Positions 53,511 to 64,000 of a stretch of DNA of 64,000 nt are shown here, piece by piece. The DNA is from Ganoderma boninense (taxonomy: Eukaryota > Basidiomycota > Agaricomycetes > Polyporales > Polyporaceae): the NCBI GenBank assembly GCA_002900995.3, contig CM035309.1:1246389-1310388 (forward strand), in the 5' to 3' direction. The notes beneath the pieces were generated by a model. It searched no databases. It saw nothing but the letters and a program-made list of their open reading frames with translations, and was not told the DNA's origin. Position numbers and translations under genes: made by a program. The stretch's first letter is position 1, and each line of letters opens with the position of its first letter.

Positions 53511-55890
53511 TTTGCAGTTTGGGACGAGAAAGCAAGACCGCCTCTAGAATAAACAGCAGAAAAGCAAAGAACTTGAAGGGGCTGTAGAGGGGTTCGTGCC
53601 AGCGGATGCGACCGCCAAGGTGGGGACGGGATAGAGGAGAGAGTCAGCCTCTGAGGAGGTATAAGAGGAGCTCGCAGCAAAGGCCGGATGAGGGAGGCTG
53701 TGACGTAAATCACCCGCGCCCGATATGGGAATGGTACTGATCGCCGGACAGCGTGGCCCTCGCGCGTCCCTCCCCCGAGCCTCTCCCGTTCTCAACACCC
53801 GGCGCCCCGCTCCTCCTTCTTCCCGCCTCAACCAGTGTCCGACCTGTTCTGCCTGTCCTTACCGTACTTCGCAGCTTGATTTCAATCTTGCAGCCCGTTC
53901 TCTCACCAGTTAGCCTCAATTACCCTCGGCGGATCATCCCGGGAAGCTACCTCGTCGGCATCCCCGGAAAGGGTCGCGTCCCCGAGTATGAAGGTCGGCT
54001 AGCGAGTCTTTAGTTGCCGCACTTCAATAAGCTTCACTTCGTTCACCGACAGCGTCATTGACCTCCCCTCATCACTCGATGCGGTCGCCGAATGAGACCA
54101 GTAATGGCCTAAAGTTTCACATCCGACGCTTTGTGAGGTACATCCTATCTTGGTCCGCAGTGCCAACACTGACCGGTATGATCGGCGTGGTCCCCGACAC
54201 ACGCGACGTCAACCGGCTCGGGACCGGATGTGGCAGCGTTACAGTCGAGGCAGCCTCGATGTCCAGCCATGCTCCAGGATGGCGACCGTGACGGTTCCAG
54301 CATACCTGATCTTCGAGGCGCGAGGCTGACAACAGGTGTCTGGCGGTTAAAGAAGGTCCTCCCCAGGACCCTCGAAGGCAGGCGCTCTTGGATTTGGCAA
54401 TGGTCCTCCTCAAACCAGCCGTGCAGTCGCTGGATGGAACCAGGGCAGAACCACACACACGGATCCACAACCGAGGCGTTTCCGCCTGCTCGGACTTTCA
54501 CTGGCCCGTCTCCTCGGTCGTACTTATCCCAACGTGCGTTTCCGCCGGGTTCGTTTTGCATAATCTGCTCATGATTTCCGTCTTGATGACCGACGGAGGC
54601 AATGGATCGACGATCGGCGCACTGGGATCCGCTCCTCGTCATTGGACACCCCAAATGCAGCGGCTGCTGATTTCCGCCTTCTTTACTACTAACCGGTTTG
54701 TCGCGGGTAGGGGCGTACCGCTTTCCGCTGTGCGTTCTACTATATTAATCGACTCGGAATAGGACAGTCTCGGAATGCACAACCTTTCAGCCGACGCGTT
54801 ATTCCTGGAATTCGGAATTTGGGGAACGTGTTAAACGTGTTAAACGCTGTCCCGGTTTGTGTTAAACATTGTCCATACCAACCTTCAACGTCGACTCTGC
54901 CGCGACCTTGGGGCCCAGTAGGGTTGGCGTTCATGTTCATCCACGAGGCACCGCGAGCGTATGTCAATCACGAAATAGTAATATCGCTGGCTTGAGGTTC
55001 GCCACTTGAGGCCTTGAGCTACAGCTGAACGGCGCTGCGCCACCGTAAATTAACCATCGGTATTGGGGATAGATCCAGATTGCACAGCATGCTCTCGATC
55101 GCATTGTGATAAACACACCGCGGCCAAGCTCATGTTACATGCCCAGCCCGGATAAGCGAGGCTGATGGCGGCTGAACCTTGAAGTCTCGTCCTCCGTTTA
55201 TGTAAGGACATTCTAACGCCGTCACTGGCCATATGTGGATTGTGCGGGGTTAGACAAGTATCTAGTCTCATCCCAAAACCGCCCCGCGTATCGCATGAAC
55301 ATTCACGTGAGAGGGGTTGGGTTACGAACCAAGGCCAGTTATCGGAGAATATCGTCTGAGTTGCTCCAAGTAAGATCCCGTTCCTTCTCGTTGTCCTCGC
55401 GGACATGTGCTGATTGGCGTTCCTAAACTTATTCACGACGCTGCGATTTTTGAAAGTTTGCCTAGTGAACGAATTTAAAAGGCCTGGCCGCGGCGGCTCA
55501 CCAAGACAGAGCCGAGAGCCATCAATTGGCTATGTTGAGCACGACGTGGCACCACTGCAATCGGGGCTTATGAATCCCTCTCAGGTTGGCCGCCTGAACC
55601 CCGCTCGAAGCGAAGTCCATCCACAGAAACGAAGTGGTGCACAGAAAGAAGGCACAAATTGGTATGTGAGGGTCTAGGCAAAAATCGTGTTTCGTAATAA
55701 GAGACCATAAGAGCGGTTGCTTGCCCAATACATCCAACTGCGAATACACTCTCGATAGTATCCGTTCCATCGCCGCAGGAAGAGCTAGCCTATTTGAGGA
55801 CTACCATTTTCTTTTAACAAGGGGATCTCGGACAGAAACGAACGTCCTGTGAGGGAAAGGGAGGCATGCTCCAATGGCGTCGTGGGTTCT
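53511..55890. other. 2.4-kb gap with a small GTGTTAAAC repeat
   Basis: No supported gene. GTGTTAAAC occurs three times at about 54829, 54838 and 54860. Longer open frames (for example 54145-54654 minus) lack any recognisable pattern. Confidence 0.4.
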
Positions 55891-58239
55891 TCAGGAGGAC
55901 GTGGTTCCGCCAACGACCGTGTACTTCGTCTTGCTGAGAAGCGCGATCGTGGCGTCGTCGAGATCCAAGTGTGCCTTAACCAGGGCGGGCGGGGTCAGGG
56001 CAAGCCACTGCAACGTTTTACGTGGCCGTTAGAATGGGGGTATGGAGGAGGAAAGGCGGCAATGACGGACCTGGTTCAAGCTGATATCCTGGAAGCGGTC
56101 GGTGTTGAAAATTTCGAGGAAGTGAAGCGTCGTGTTCCCAGTGTTCTCGACATAGTGCCCGAACGAGGCAGGAACGAATCCAACGTCGCCGGCCTAGGAG
56201 CAGGCGGTCAGTCGAATACACCTCTCGCACACCCATGAATAGAGGATTGACACTCACCTGGAAGTTGAAGGTCCGCGCGTTGGAACTTGAGCCGAATAGG
56301 GTGACGCGGGCCGTACCACCACTGTGAGATGCGTGCAGCGTGAGCGGGGACACGGACATCCGTGCCTGTATCTCGAACTCACAGATAATAGGTCCATTCG
56401 TCCTGGGTGGGATGCCACTGAGATTGGGCGGTGTCAGTACCCTGCTGACCATGCCACAACCTGTCAAGCGGTGATTCGGTACTCACGTGGAGTTCGCGCA
56501 TCGCGCCGGGCTCAACGGTCACTTCGGCGACCGCGATCGCAGTCGAGACGGGGAAGGTCGTGGAATCGACAACCTTGACCGAACCACCATCGAGCTCGGT
56601 GGCGTTCACCTGAGAGAGCTTGAAGATGAAGGGGCTCGGGACCAGTCCCTGGGGGTCCGAGACCTGGTTCTCGCTGTCGGATGGGGGAGGCGCTGGGCAA
56701 ATGAGCGGGTTCGGTCAGCTTCGTGCACGCGGGCGCAAGGATTCTCAATGCACCCACCGCTTGGGAAGATGTACAGCTGCTCCGCGGGAATGTGGTCGAA
56801 TGCCGACATGTTCGCCTTAAAGTTCTTCGCGAGCACATCTTTTGGAACGTGGGCGAGCCAATCCGTGAGCTAGGGTGGCCGCCCGACGGCCGAAAGAGGT
56901 GCGAATAAAAGCAGCGAGTGACGTAAGCAGTGGTCGAAATATAATTAGAGCTGCGCAACGCGAACGCAGCTGAAGGGAAACGTACCAGGAACGTCGAATC
57001 CTCGCTGAAGGCTCCATCATCGAAGACCTAACCGCATGACTGTAAGTTCGTCTCTAGGGTACAAGCAAAGTTAGAACAAACGTACAAGGAGGAACTCAGT
57101 CCCGTCTGGGTCATCATCGGTGGCCTGGAGGGAATGGGGGATACCCGGTGGGAAGTACCAGAGATCACCCGCGCTCTGTTACGTTAAAAGCAGCACGGTC
57201 CTCGTGAGAGGGGGATTCAGAATAGCTTAGAACCTGCGGATAAACACGAACCGCGGTGCCGAGATAATTCTGGCCGTCACTGTTTATAGCTGTCACCTGA
57301 ACTGAGCCCTGCAGCAGCAGACCGCCATCGCAGTCAGAAACCTCCGCGACCTCCAGCATATTTCCATCGGAGTCGCCGCGGAACGAGACGGACCTTGATA
57401 ACATAGGACCACTAAAAGTGCGACAATTTGTCAAACCACGCAGCGCCACGGACAGATCGGTGACCTCACCTCTGCGGTCTTGTGCCAGTGTAGCTCGCTG
57501 TCCGCCACATGCCAAGAACTGTTTAGCTAAAGCAGCGCGGCAAGACGACCAACAGACGCACCGGATCGCGCCAGCCTGAAGCCGCATGTTGACGCCAGCC
57601 ATGGCTACGGTTCCTGGATCAGGTTCTGGATGCCTCAAACGTTGTTGACGGAAACTTACACTTCGCAATAGGCATAACATCCACTGCAACGGGGTCAGCA
57701 CTGCTTCCGACCTAGCATCCATTTGGCACGTACTGTTCTGCTGGCGGGCCCATCCACCCGTCTGCAGGCGGTTGTGGCTGAGCGCGAGCGGCCACTTCGC
57801 GTTCTGGCTGTCCAAGGTATGAGTCTACTGGCTATCAGATGGTCACCGGTGAACGGGGTACCCACATGCTCCCCGAATCCGTGGAAGGCGGCGCCAACAG
57901 GTCCGGGTTCTGGAGCGCGATGGGGACGTTTTGCGGCCCCATGACGGTGGCACCCAAGCCCTCGCGGGTAGCCTGTGGGTTGGTGGTCGAGTCCTCAGAC
58001 CAGAGGACACCATTGGGGTCATCGCTGGCATATGGCACGGTCTCCGATGCAGGGAGGGCCGATGACGTTCCGGAAGCAAGAGTGCTGCTCGACGAGGCCG
58101 CTGCACTAGAGGACGTCGCACTGGCCGACCGGGAGGACGAAGAGTGGCGAAGGGCACTGGCACTACTGCTGGCAGCGGGGGCAGCCAAAGCGTGTCCGGC
58201 TAGGAAGATAGCGAAGAGGACCTTGGTGAAGGTGAGCAT
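55891..58239 (-). CDS. Secreted oxalate decarboxylase (bicupin)
   Basis: Mn-dependent bicupin that converts oxalate to formate and CO2, secreted by wood-decay fungi to control extracellular oxalate and pH. The signal peptide [19 protein letters not shown] is followed by a Ser/Ala-rich linker. Cupin 1 has [27 protein letters not shown] and [16 protein letters not shown]. The lid SEDST, which distinguishes decarboxylase from oxidase, follows as [16 protein letters not shown]. Cupin 2 has [39 protein letters not shown] then GHYVENTGN, and the end is [16 protein letters not shown]. The coding sequence is split by about a dozen short introns, all joinable in frame. The promoter has a TATA box 67 bases before the ATG. 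Residue patterns are seen; the enzyme class is known from the family. Confidence 0.92.
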
Positions 58240-58305
58240 TGCGTGTCTGTCTTGCTGAGTCGTTTGGAGCTGAGGGAGCTGAGGGAACCGAGTATGCCAC
58301 TTCAG

Positions 58306-58313
58306 CTTTTATA
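58306..58313 (-). promoter_or_regulatory. TATA box of the oxalate decarboxylase gene
   Basis: Read on the minus strand it is TATAAAAG, 67 bases before the ATG at 58239. This is the tightest promoter spacing in the window. Confidence 0.7.
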
Positions 58314-58678
58314 CGCGAAAGGCAACGCGCAAAGAGCGGCAGGAGACATACGGAAAGTTAGCGAGCATATGCGACACGACAGAGAAGTGAAATCACCATC
58401 GTCCGTGTTCCTCCGCCCCATTGCTTTCGTAACAGATAAGCTGACCCTCGTCGCGAGAAATCGGCTAGCAGGACATCTGGGGCAGATCCAAGAATCAGGG
58501 TGCTGTGTCACAGAAGGGGAGATGAAGGGCTTCGGGTTCGCTAGGTGCCGACAGGGAATATGGGGTTGTCCGCCTATGGTCCGCCCCAATATGGTTGTCA
58601 CCGCGAAAGCCGTCTGGCGCCGTTAACGGCAATGACGGTGGGATGATGTGGGCCTACGCAGAGAGGATTTCGCGAGCC

Positions 58679-59885
58679 CTACAACCAATAAACAACAGCG
58701 CTGAACTCATGACATAACGCCTGCAGGTATGGCTTATACGACACGGAAGCTTCCAGGAGTGTCCTCAGTAGTGGTTCTGATGCCGACTTGAGGATGTCCA
58801 AGCCGACCCGATAGTCCCAGGGATAAACACCGAGAATGAAGTCCAGTTTTGTCGTGCGACGGGGTTCGGACATCCCGAAAGGCGGCCAATGTAAGGGCGA
58901 TCTTCATCCTTGAAGGAGCATGCCGCAGCGGCGTCTGCTCGGCAGAAGAATGAGATTTTAGCGGGAATGAGGGAGCTTGACACCCCGTATTTCGTAACGT
59001 CGCGATTAAGGTCGTTCACCTCGTGGGCATGGCGCAGTACGGCCAATGCTGACAACGGCCGTTTCGTCGGATTGCTAGCAGAAGAGTGCTCCAAATACTC
59101 TCGGCCTGCCTCCAGGGCGGGGAAGGGCGACCGAATCAGTATCCGTGGTGCTAAAATAAGATTCTACTCGTGGAGTTACCAAATTAGGGAAAAACACTGA
59201 TATTAAAAAACAAACGAGCTCACCTCAGGATGTAGAAACAGGCATTTATGGATCTCCGATGCTCGGGATCCCACAGTCTCTGCTCGAGTAATCTTGAATT
59301 ACGAAGAACAGCTCGGTCCGTGGAAGGACCCTCCGTAAACGTCGCGTACGGGCGTACGGATGGTTCTAGACACCTGTGCAGTCTAAGTACAATAAGAGAC
59401 GCGTCGAAAGAGCGGCCTCGTTTCTATCCTCAAAGTGAGAATCGTGGGATAATTAGCGGAAATACGCTCTACGATGGGAAATGGGGTGGCGAAAGGTGCC
59501 AAGAGAATGAATGCCTCGACGACACCATTCCAACTTGCTTGCAGGCTTTGCTTTGCAGGTAACGCGTCAGAGGCCCCGGGAGCTTTCAGTGTCACGTAAC
59601 GCGACCGCAGGTGGTTGACTCGGACCGAGGATAGCAGCATTGGGAGAAAGTTGCCGCAGACGAAATCGAAATTCTTTCTCTGCCGACCGGAATTGGTTAT
59701 CCAACATCCGCAACTAGAAGTGAGTCCATGCACGTACTGGCGAGGTGTGTGAACCATGGCGGTCCCTTCCGAATAGGATCAGCAGACCCATCGCGATTGA
59801 CCCAAATGTAGAGGACGGAACAAGTCGCATCCGAGACGCATGGGAGATTTGGCGAGGACCGGGAGTATCGGTCACGAAGAACCAC
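58679..59885 (-). other. Possible unrecognised gene or remnant
   Basis: Consecutive minus-strand pieces look more protein-like than random: NLPCVSDATCSVLYIWVNRD, NFDFVCGNFLPMLLSSVRVN, WNGVVEAFILLAPFATPFPI and LKSASEPLLRTLLEASVSYK then PYLQALCHEF. I could not assemble them with convincing splice sites, and I know no family. Confidence 0.22.
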
Positions 59886-61394
59886 CTGGGTAACATTGTA
59901 GGCTAGCCAGCACGGTCGTGGCGATTCCGAATTGCTCCATATGGCAGGGATACAATGGAGGCTATGGATGCGATCCGGGAAGGAACGGCGCGCAGCCTAT
60001 GTGTCCCGCTGCCGGATGTCGCAGAATCAGCATTGCTACGCGCGTAGGATTCAACTGGGAACCAATCTTACCTGAAAAGTGGACGAGGCCATGCACACCT
60101 GCACAAAAACCAAGGCTAGACCCTTTTGGATGCTCCGATATGACCCGTAACTGCAAGGGATCGAGTTTTCGCCGTAGTGCGAGTGGCAGTGGTGGTGGTG
60201 GTACAGGAGAAAGACACACGCGAGCGCCCAACGCCAAGTGCTGCCAGCCAGAGCTTGTACGCGTCAAACCTGCGTCAACCGGTGGATAACCGCTCGATAA
60301 CCACTGCACTTTCCGTGTAAAGCAGCCAAGCATACTTGGCAGGCACTGTGGCTTCACAGTCATGTTCGGTGCAGTGGAAGCCTGTAAGCGACGACCAGTG
60401 AAATCTCCTCGCTGACACGCCAAGCGCTTCGAACCCGTACGGCATGTGTCATTGACTCCTCCAGCCACTTGGAACGATCTGAAAGGCATTCAGTCCACAT
60501 ATCTTGTTCAGTACGGATTGAATGACATGCACAAAGCTTTTATGTGCTTCGTGATGCTTGCACTGCGCAACCTTCGTCGTGAACTGGTGCTTGCCAATTT
60601 TCACTAGCAACAGCCGCTACACTGGCCCAACGCTGACCAGTCGCCTCACCTCGTCCGCATGCCTAGCAGGTATCTGTTCTGTCATTCTCAGTCCAGTGCA
60701 GTCATCAGGACAACCAGAATATCTGCCCGAGTCACTCCGAAACGAGGCTTCCACTCCACCGCATCGCGCACCCTCACCGCTTCCCTCGCTTCGAATGCGC
60801 GTGGACGACGTGACTTGCAAGGAAGCATTCGGGATGTTGGGAAGAGAACATTGTATACCACATTGCATGCAACCGGGCCCAGTGGAAGGAAAAGGAACAC
60901 GAATGCATGATGCCCCCGACAGGGTTCTTGAAAGCCCCGTTTCACGGTCTCGTCCCGACGAAAGTCCGGCTTGCAGATGTCCCGCGTTCACGCTGGCGAC
61001 CCGCGTGGGCACGAGCTCTTCCCCGTGAATGTTCTCTGAATGGAGAATCGCACTAGTGATTCCCCGCATCTCTCCTCGCAGGAACCCGAGACGATCAGTT
61101 CCTCGGCATCGCTGGGTAACGCGGAGCTGATGATCATGTGGGGGAGAACGTAAAGTGATTGTACAGGTGACCGAGTTCCTCAAGGAGCGTCTAGTACGTA
61201 AAAGACATACGAGCACATTTGTCCAATGAGCTCCCGACAGCAAACACACAGATGGAATGAAGACAGGAGCGGAACCAAGTCATGAATGTCGTCGTTGCGA
61301 ATGTTGTGCTGTGCAACGGTCCGAGCCAACAAGGAGCATGACATCAGCACGGATCCTATACAGACAGCAAGCGAGCGAACCCACAACTTACAAG
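59886..61394. other. 1.5-kb gap, no gene seen
   Basis: Open frames here have no motif or splice support. Confidence 0.4.
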
Positions 61395-63271
61395 TCATTG
61401 ACATTCCCGGTCCTCCGAGGAAGCCCAACCCCGAGGGGGAAGCGGGATCCCGACGAACATGGCCGCGCATGAGAGAACGGCGAAAAAGGCGTACACACCG
61501 TACCCGCTGAGCCAATTGCGATCCAACGATATCGCGAACAGCGACGTCGCGCCCGCGGGACCGATCGCGCGCACAATGGAAGCTGCTAGCTGCGCGATGC
61601 CGTTGGTGGCCCCAACCGAGCTCTTATTCGGCGCCGCCCCTGTGACGAAGATGAAGATGCACCCTGGCGGCTTGTGTCAGAACTCAAGAAGTACCTTGCA
61701 GGGAGGGCTATAGACCGGCCAGGTACGCACCGTACGCCATGTCCATGAGAACGGAGACTGCGAGCTGGAAGAATACGAGGGCCCAGACAGTTGTTGTCAT
61801 GCCTTCGGCCTTTGCGAGGACGCTCATTACCGGGTACAGGATCCAGAGGGGAAGAAACATGGACATTCCGAACTGAAAGATGCGTTTGGGGCCGTAGCGG
61901 TCAACGAGCTTCGCAAAGAAAAGGGCTTGAATTATCCCGTTGAAGACGCCAAAGCTCCCAAGAATGATTCCGATTGTGGGGGGAGGAAGACCCAGACCGC
62001 CATATTCAACAGGTGTCGAAAGGAAGAGCGGTTGAACAGCGCGGTATGCGATCTCCAACAGAGCCAAAGAGGCATAATTGGACACAGACCATAAGACCGG
62101 TTTTGTGAGTAGTTCGCGCACAGGAACGTTTTTGGAGACGTCGGAGGGGTCGGGGTTAACGATGGTATCATCAGAGGCAAACCGGACTAATTTCTTGCGC
62201 AGGGGTTTTGTTGGTACAGTCTAGATGAGACACATAAGTAACATCGGTCGGCGTACATGCCAGAAAACCACACACCTCACGCAGGAATGCAGCAGAGACC
62301 GTGAAGATCACTGCAGAGAAAAGCGCCGATGCGGCGCAAGGAAGAAAATAAGGATAGTACTGCCAAAAAGGATTTGTGAAAACGTCCGGCCACCGATCGT
62401 GAGGCCTTGCCAGCTGGCCTCCAATGAGGGGTCTATGGGCTGTCATTTAGCATCTGCATCCTCAAGCAACAACAACCGAGAAGTGGCGCACCCAATAGTG
62501 CCTCCTACGGACCACATGACTGGCATCATTGCAAAGCCTTGTGCGATGTTCGATGGATCGGTTAAATCTGTCATAACGTCGTGCGTGTCAGTCTTGACAA
62601 GGCAAGCATGAGGAAAGGCGTTCGTGCCTGCGATCATGCTTTTGATGACCCCGATATTGCCATTGAGCATACCGACTACGCAGCGACTGTTTCATTCAAA
62701 CGGAACATGGTGAGCTGGAAGGATCGCGCGCGGTACCTGCTTCGCTTACCTCACCACGAGGCCAGTGAAAGTTTTTGACAGACCAAAACACAACATAGAT
62801 ATGCAAAGACCTCCGACGCCGGTGAGCAACACGGGCTTACGACCGATGCGATCGGATACCCGCGCCCATTGCATGATGAACATTGCCTCGGTCGCAAAGA
62901 ACAGGGACTCCTGCAAAGCATGGGTCAGTGTTTGGCCGGAAGCTAAACTACATAGTATAGGCACTCACAATCAACCCTGCATAGTACCCGACCTTTTTCT
63001 CATCACCACCTGTGATATCGAGTTCGCTAACGAGCTAGGGACCAGGACAGTGAGTAATCGTCGAGACGCGCACAATAGGTGAGCTTACCTGATTGATGAA
63101 GGGATATATACAGTTGGAGGTGATTGGCTCTGCCAGCTGCATGAGCAGGAGGATGAATATCTGTAAGCGCGGCAGTGGCGTCGGGGCCTTCAACGCCTTC
63201 CGCTCCGGCGACGCCAGGAGTGCGGTCTCCTCATCGGGCTGCTGGAAGGAATCATCCTGTGCGCAGTGCAT
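61395..63271 (-). CDS. MFS transporter (ZIFL/multidrug-like group)
   Basis: Start at 63271 (MHCAQDDSFQQPDEETALL). The protein shows the 12-helix MFS layout: LLLMQLAEPITSNCIYPFIN, the motif-A loop WARVSDRIGRKPVLLTG, SRCVVGMLNGNIGVIKSMIA, DLTDPSNIAQGFAMMPVMWS, GGTIGPLIGGQLA and a central loop with TVPTKPLRKKLVRF. The second half has PPPTIGIILGSFGVFNGIIQ, KLVDRYGPKRIFQFGMSMFL and SSVGATNGIAQLAASIVRAI. The intron 62568-62627 starts GCACGA (GC-AG) with a CTGAC branch site; removing it gives KSMIADLTDPSN, whereas reading through inserts 20 residues. It resembles fungal transporters of the ZIFL / YCR023C group; the substrate is unknown. All joins are in frame. Confidence 0.87.
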
Positions 63272-64000
63272 CCCAGGGTGGCAGAGGAAAGAGGGCGACG
63301 TGGAACGGGGGCAAAGGCAACATGCTACCCCGCCAATCCCTGGGCTTTATCGCCTGGCGCGCGCGTAGTGGAGACGGCTGCCGAGTTAGAAGTCTTCCTG
63401 GCCTTCCTTGTGCTGATATGCGGAGACGTCTGGAAGCAGGGTATAGACGATTAGGAGTGCCAAAGACAGACGGGCGACCACCAACTTGCCAGTCTCCTCT
63501 ACGGCGCTCACACGACCGTGAGGGACGAGCCGACACACAAACGACATAGCACGCAGGCAACACGTAAAATTCGTATCATTGGTCGAGGGAGGTCGAGGTC
63601 GAGCCGTACGACATCCGAGTCCTATCGCATGTCGACGATCGGAACGTAAAATCGATATGGGTATGTATCGATCAACGCCACGGGGACAAGACGGCCAACG
63701 GCTACCAGAAGTTCTGTCGTAATTACGCTCTGCTTGATGCGACATGGCCAGGTCAGCGACAAGCGGCGTCTGGATTGAATGGCTACTTCACCTGAGGCAT
63801 CCTGAAGAGACCGCACTGTGGATTGTTCGGACTATCACCTCGCTAGCAATGCGGCGAGGCCTCTTGACGAAGCCAAAAATTTGCAGCGACAGTACCAGTC
63901 GTTTAGCATTCCTGCTTCTTGTGCCCCTGACCGCGGCCTTGCAAAGGGCGCCAAAGGCGAACAATCACAAAAAGAGAGCTCTACATGCTTGTCAGAGCTC
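63272..64000. other. Promoter side of the MFS gene and window end
   Basis: No gene is seen in the last 730 bases. Confidence 0.4.

Noticed and set aside
59962..60489. 175-codon minus-strand open frame
   Set aside because: No recognisable pattern; Cys/Pro/Ser scatter typical of non-coding sequence.
62640..62690. Apparent extra base before GMLNGNIGV in the MFS transporter
   Set aside because: Using the earlier acceptor (ATGAAACAG) gives SRCVVGMLNGNIGV in frame, so there is no break.
1..64000. tRNA, rRNA, CRISPR arrays, long terminal repeats or transposase genes
   Set aside because: I looked for T-loop-like sequences, repeated spacers, long terminal repeats and integrase/reverse-transcriptase motifs and saw none that I could support.

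Overview
The window is nuclear DNA from a filamentous basidiomycete, most likely a wood-decaying agaricomycete (a polypore-like fungus). The evidence is dense short introns of about 50-75 bases with CTRAY-type branch sites, TATA boxes, fungal protein families, and genes typical of wood decay: an AA14-type lytic polysaccharide monooxygenase, a secreted oxalate decarboxylase and a GH13 alpha-amylase. I see no rRNA, tRNA, CRISPR array or intact transposon. Gene models were spliced by eye from reading frame, conserved motifs and splice sites, so single boundaries can be off.

Layout. 0-6 kb: a sugar-permease gene with two one-base frame breaks runs tail-to-tail with a many-exon alpha-amylase whose catalytic region appears to contain a 4-base microexon. 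6.9-14.5 kb (minus strand): a coiled-coil, Lys-rich, AT-hook-like protein, then an Hsp70/HSPA12-like ATPase with a C-terminal extension of roughly 800 residues. 16.9-25.4 kb: a coiled-coil protein, a small Pro-rich protein with a strong TATA box and an upstream inverted repeat, a DUF4112 membrane protein, and an AT-hook/Cys-rich nuclear-type protein. 27-33.6 kb (plus strand): AA14 enzyme, atypical Rossmann-fold dehydrogenase/epimerase, single-exon F-box-like protein. 33.7-37.8 kb (minus strand): tandem MYND-finger genes plus a truncated third copy. 38.3-42.1 kb: an acetoin-reductase-like SDR and an intact NCS1 uracil/allantoin-type permease. 42.3-46.7 kb: three small four-helix membrane proteins, two clearly related and one possibly so. 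47.4-63.3 kb: F-box protein, a degraded or unclear coding stretch, an uncharacterised Pro-rich protein, oxalate decarboxylase and a second MFS transporter, separated by long gaps with no recognisable genes.

Together the genes suggest starch/sugar use (amylase plus sugar permease), extracellular attack on wood polysaccharide (AA14), control of extracellular oxalate, nucleobase uptake and redox metabolism, with several basidiomycete-specific proteins of unknown role. GC-AG introns occur at least four times and are needed to keep two transporters and one SDR in frame.
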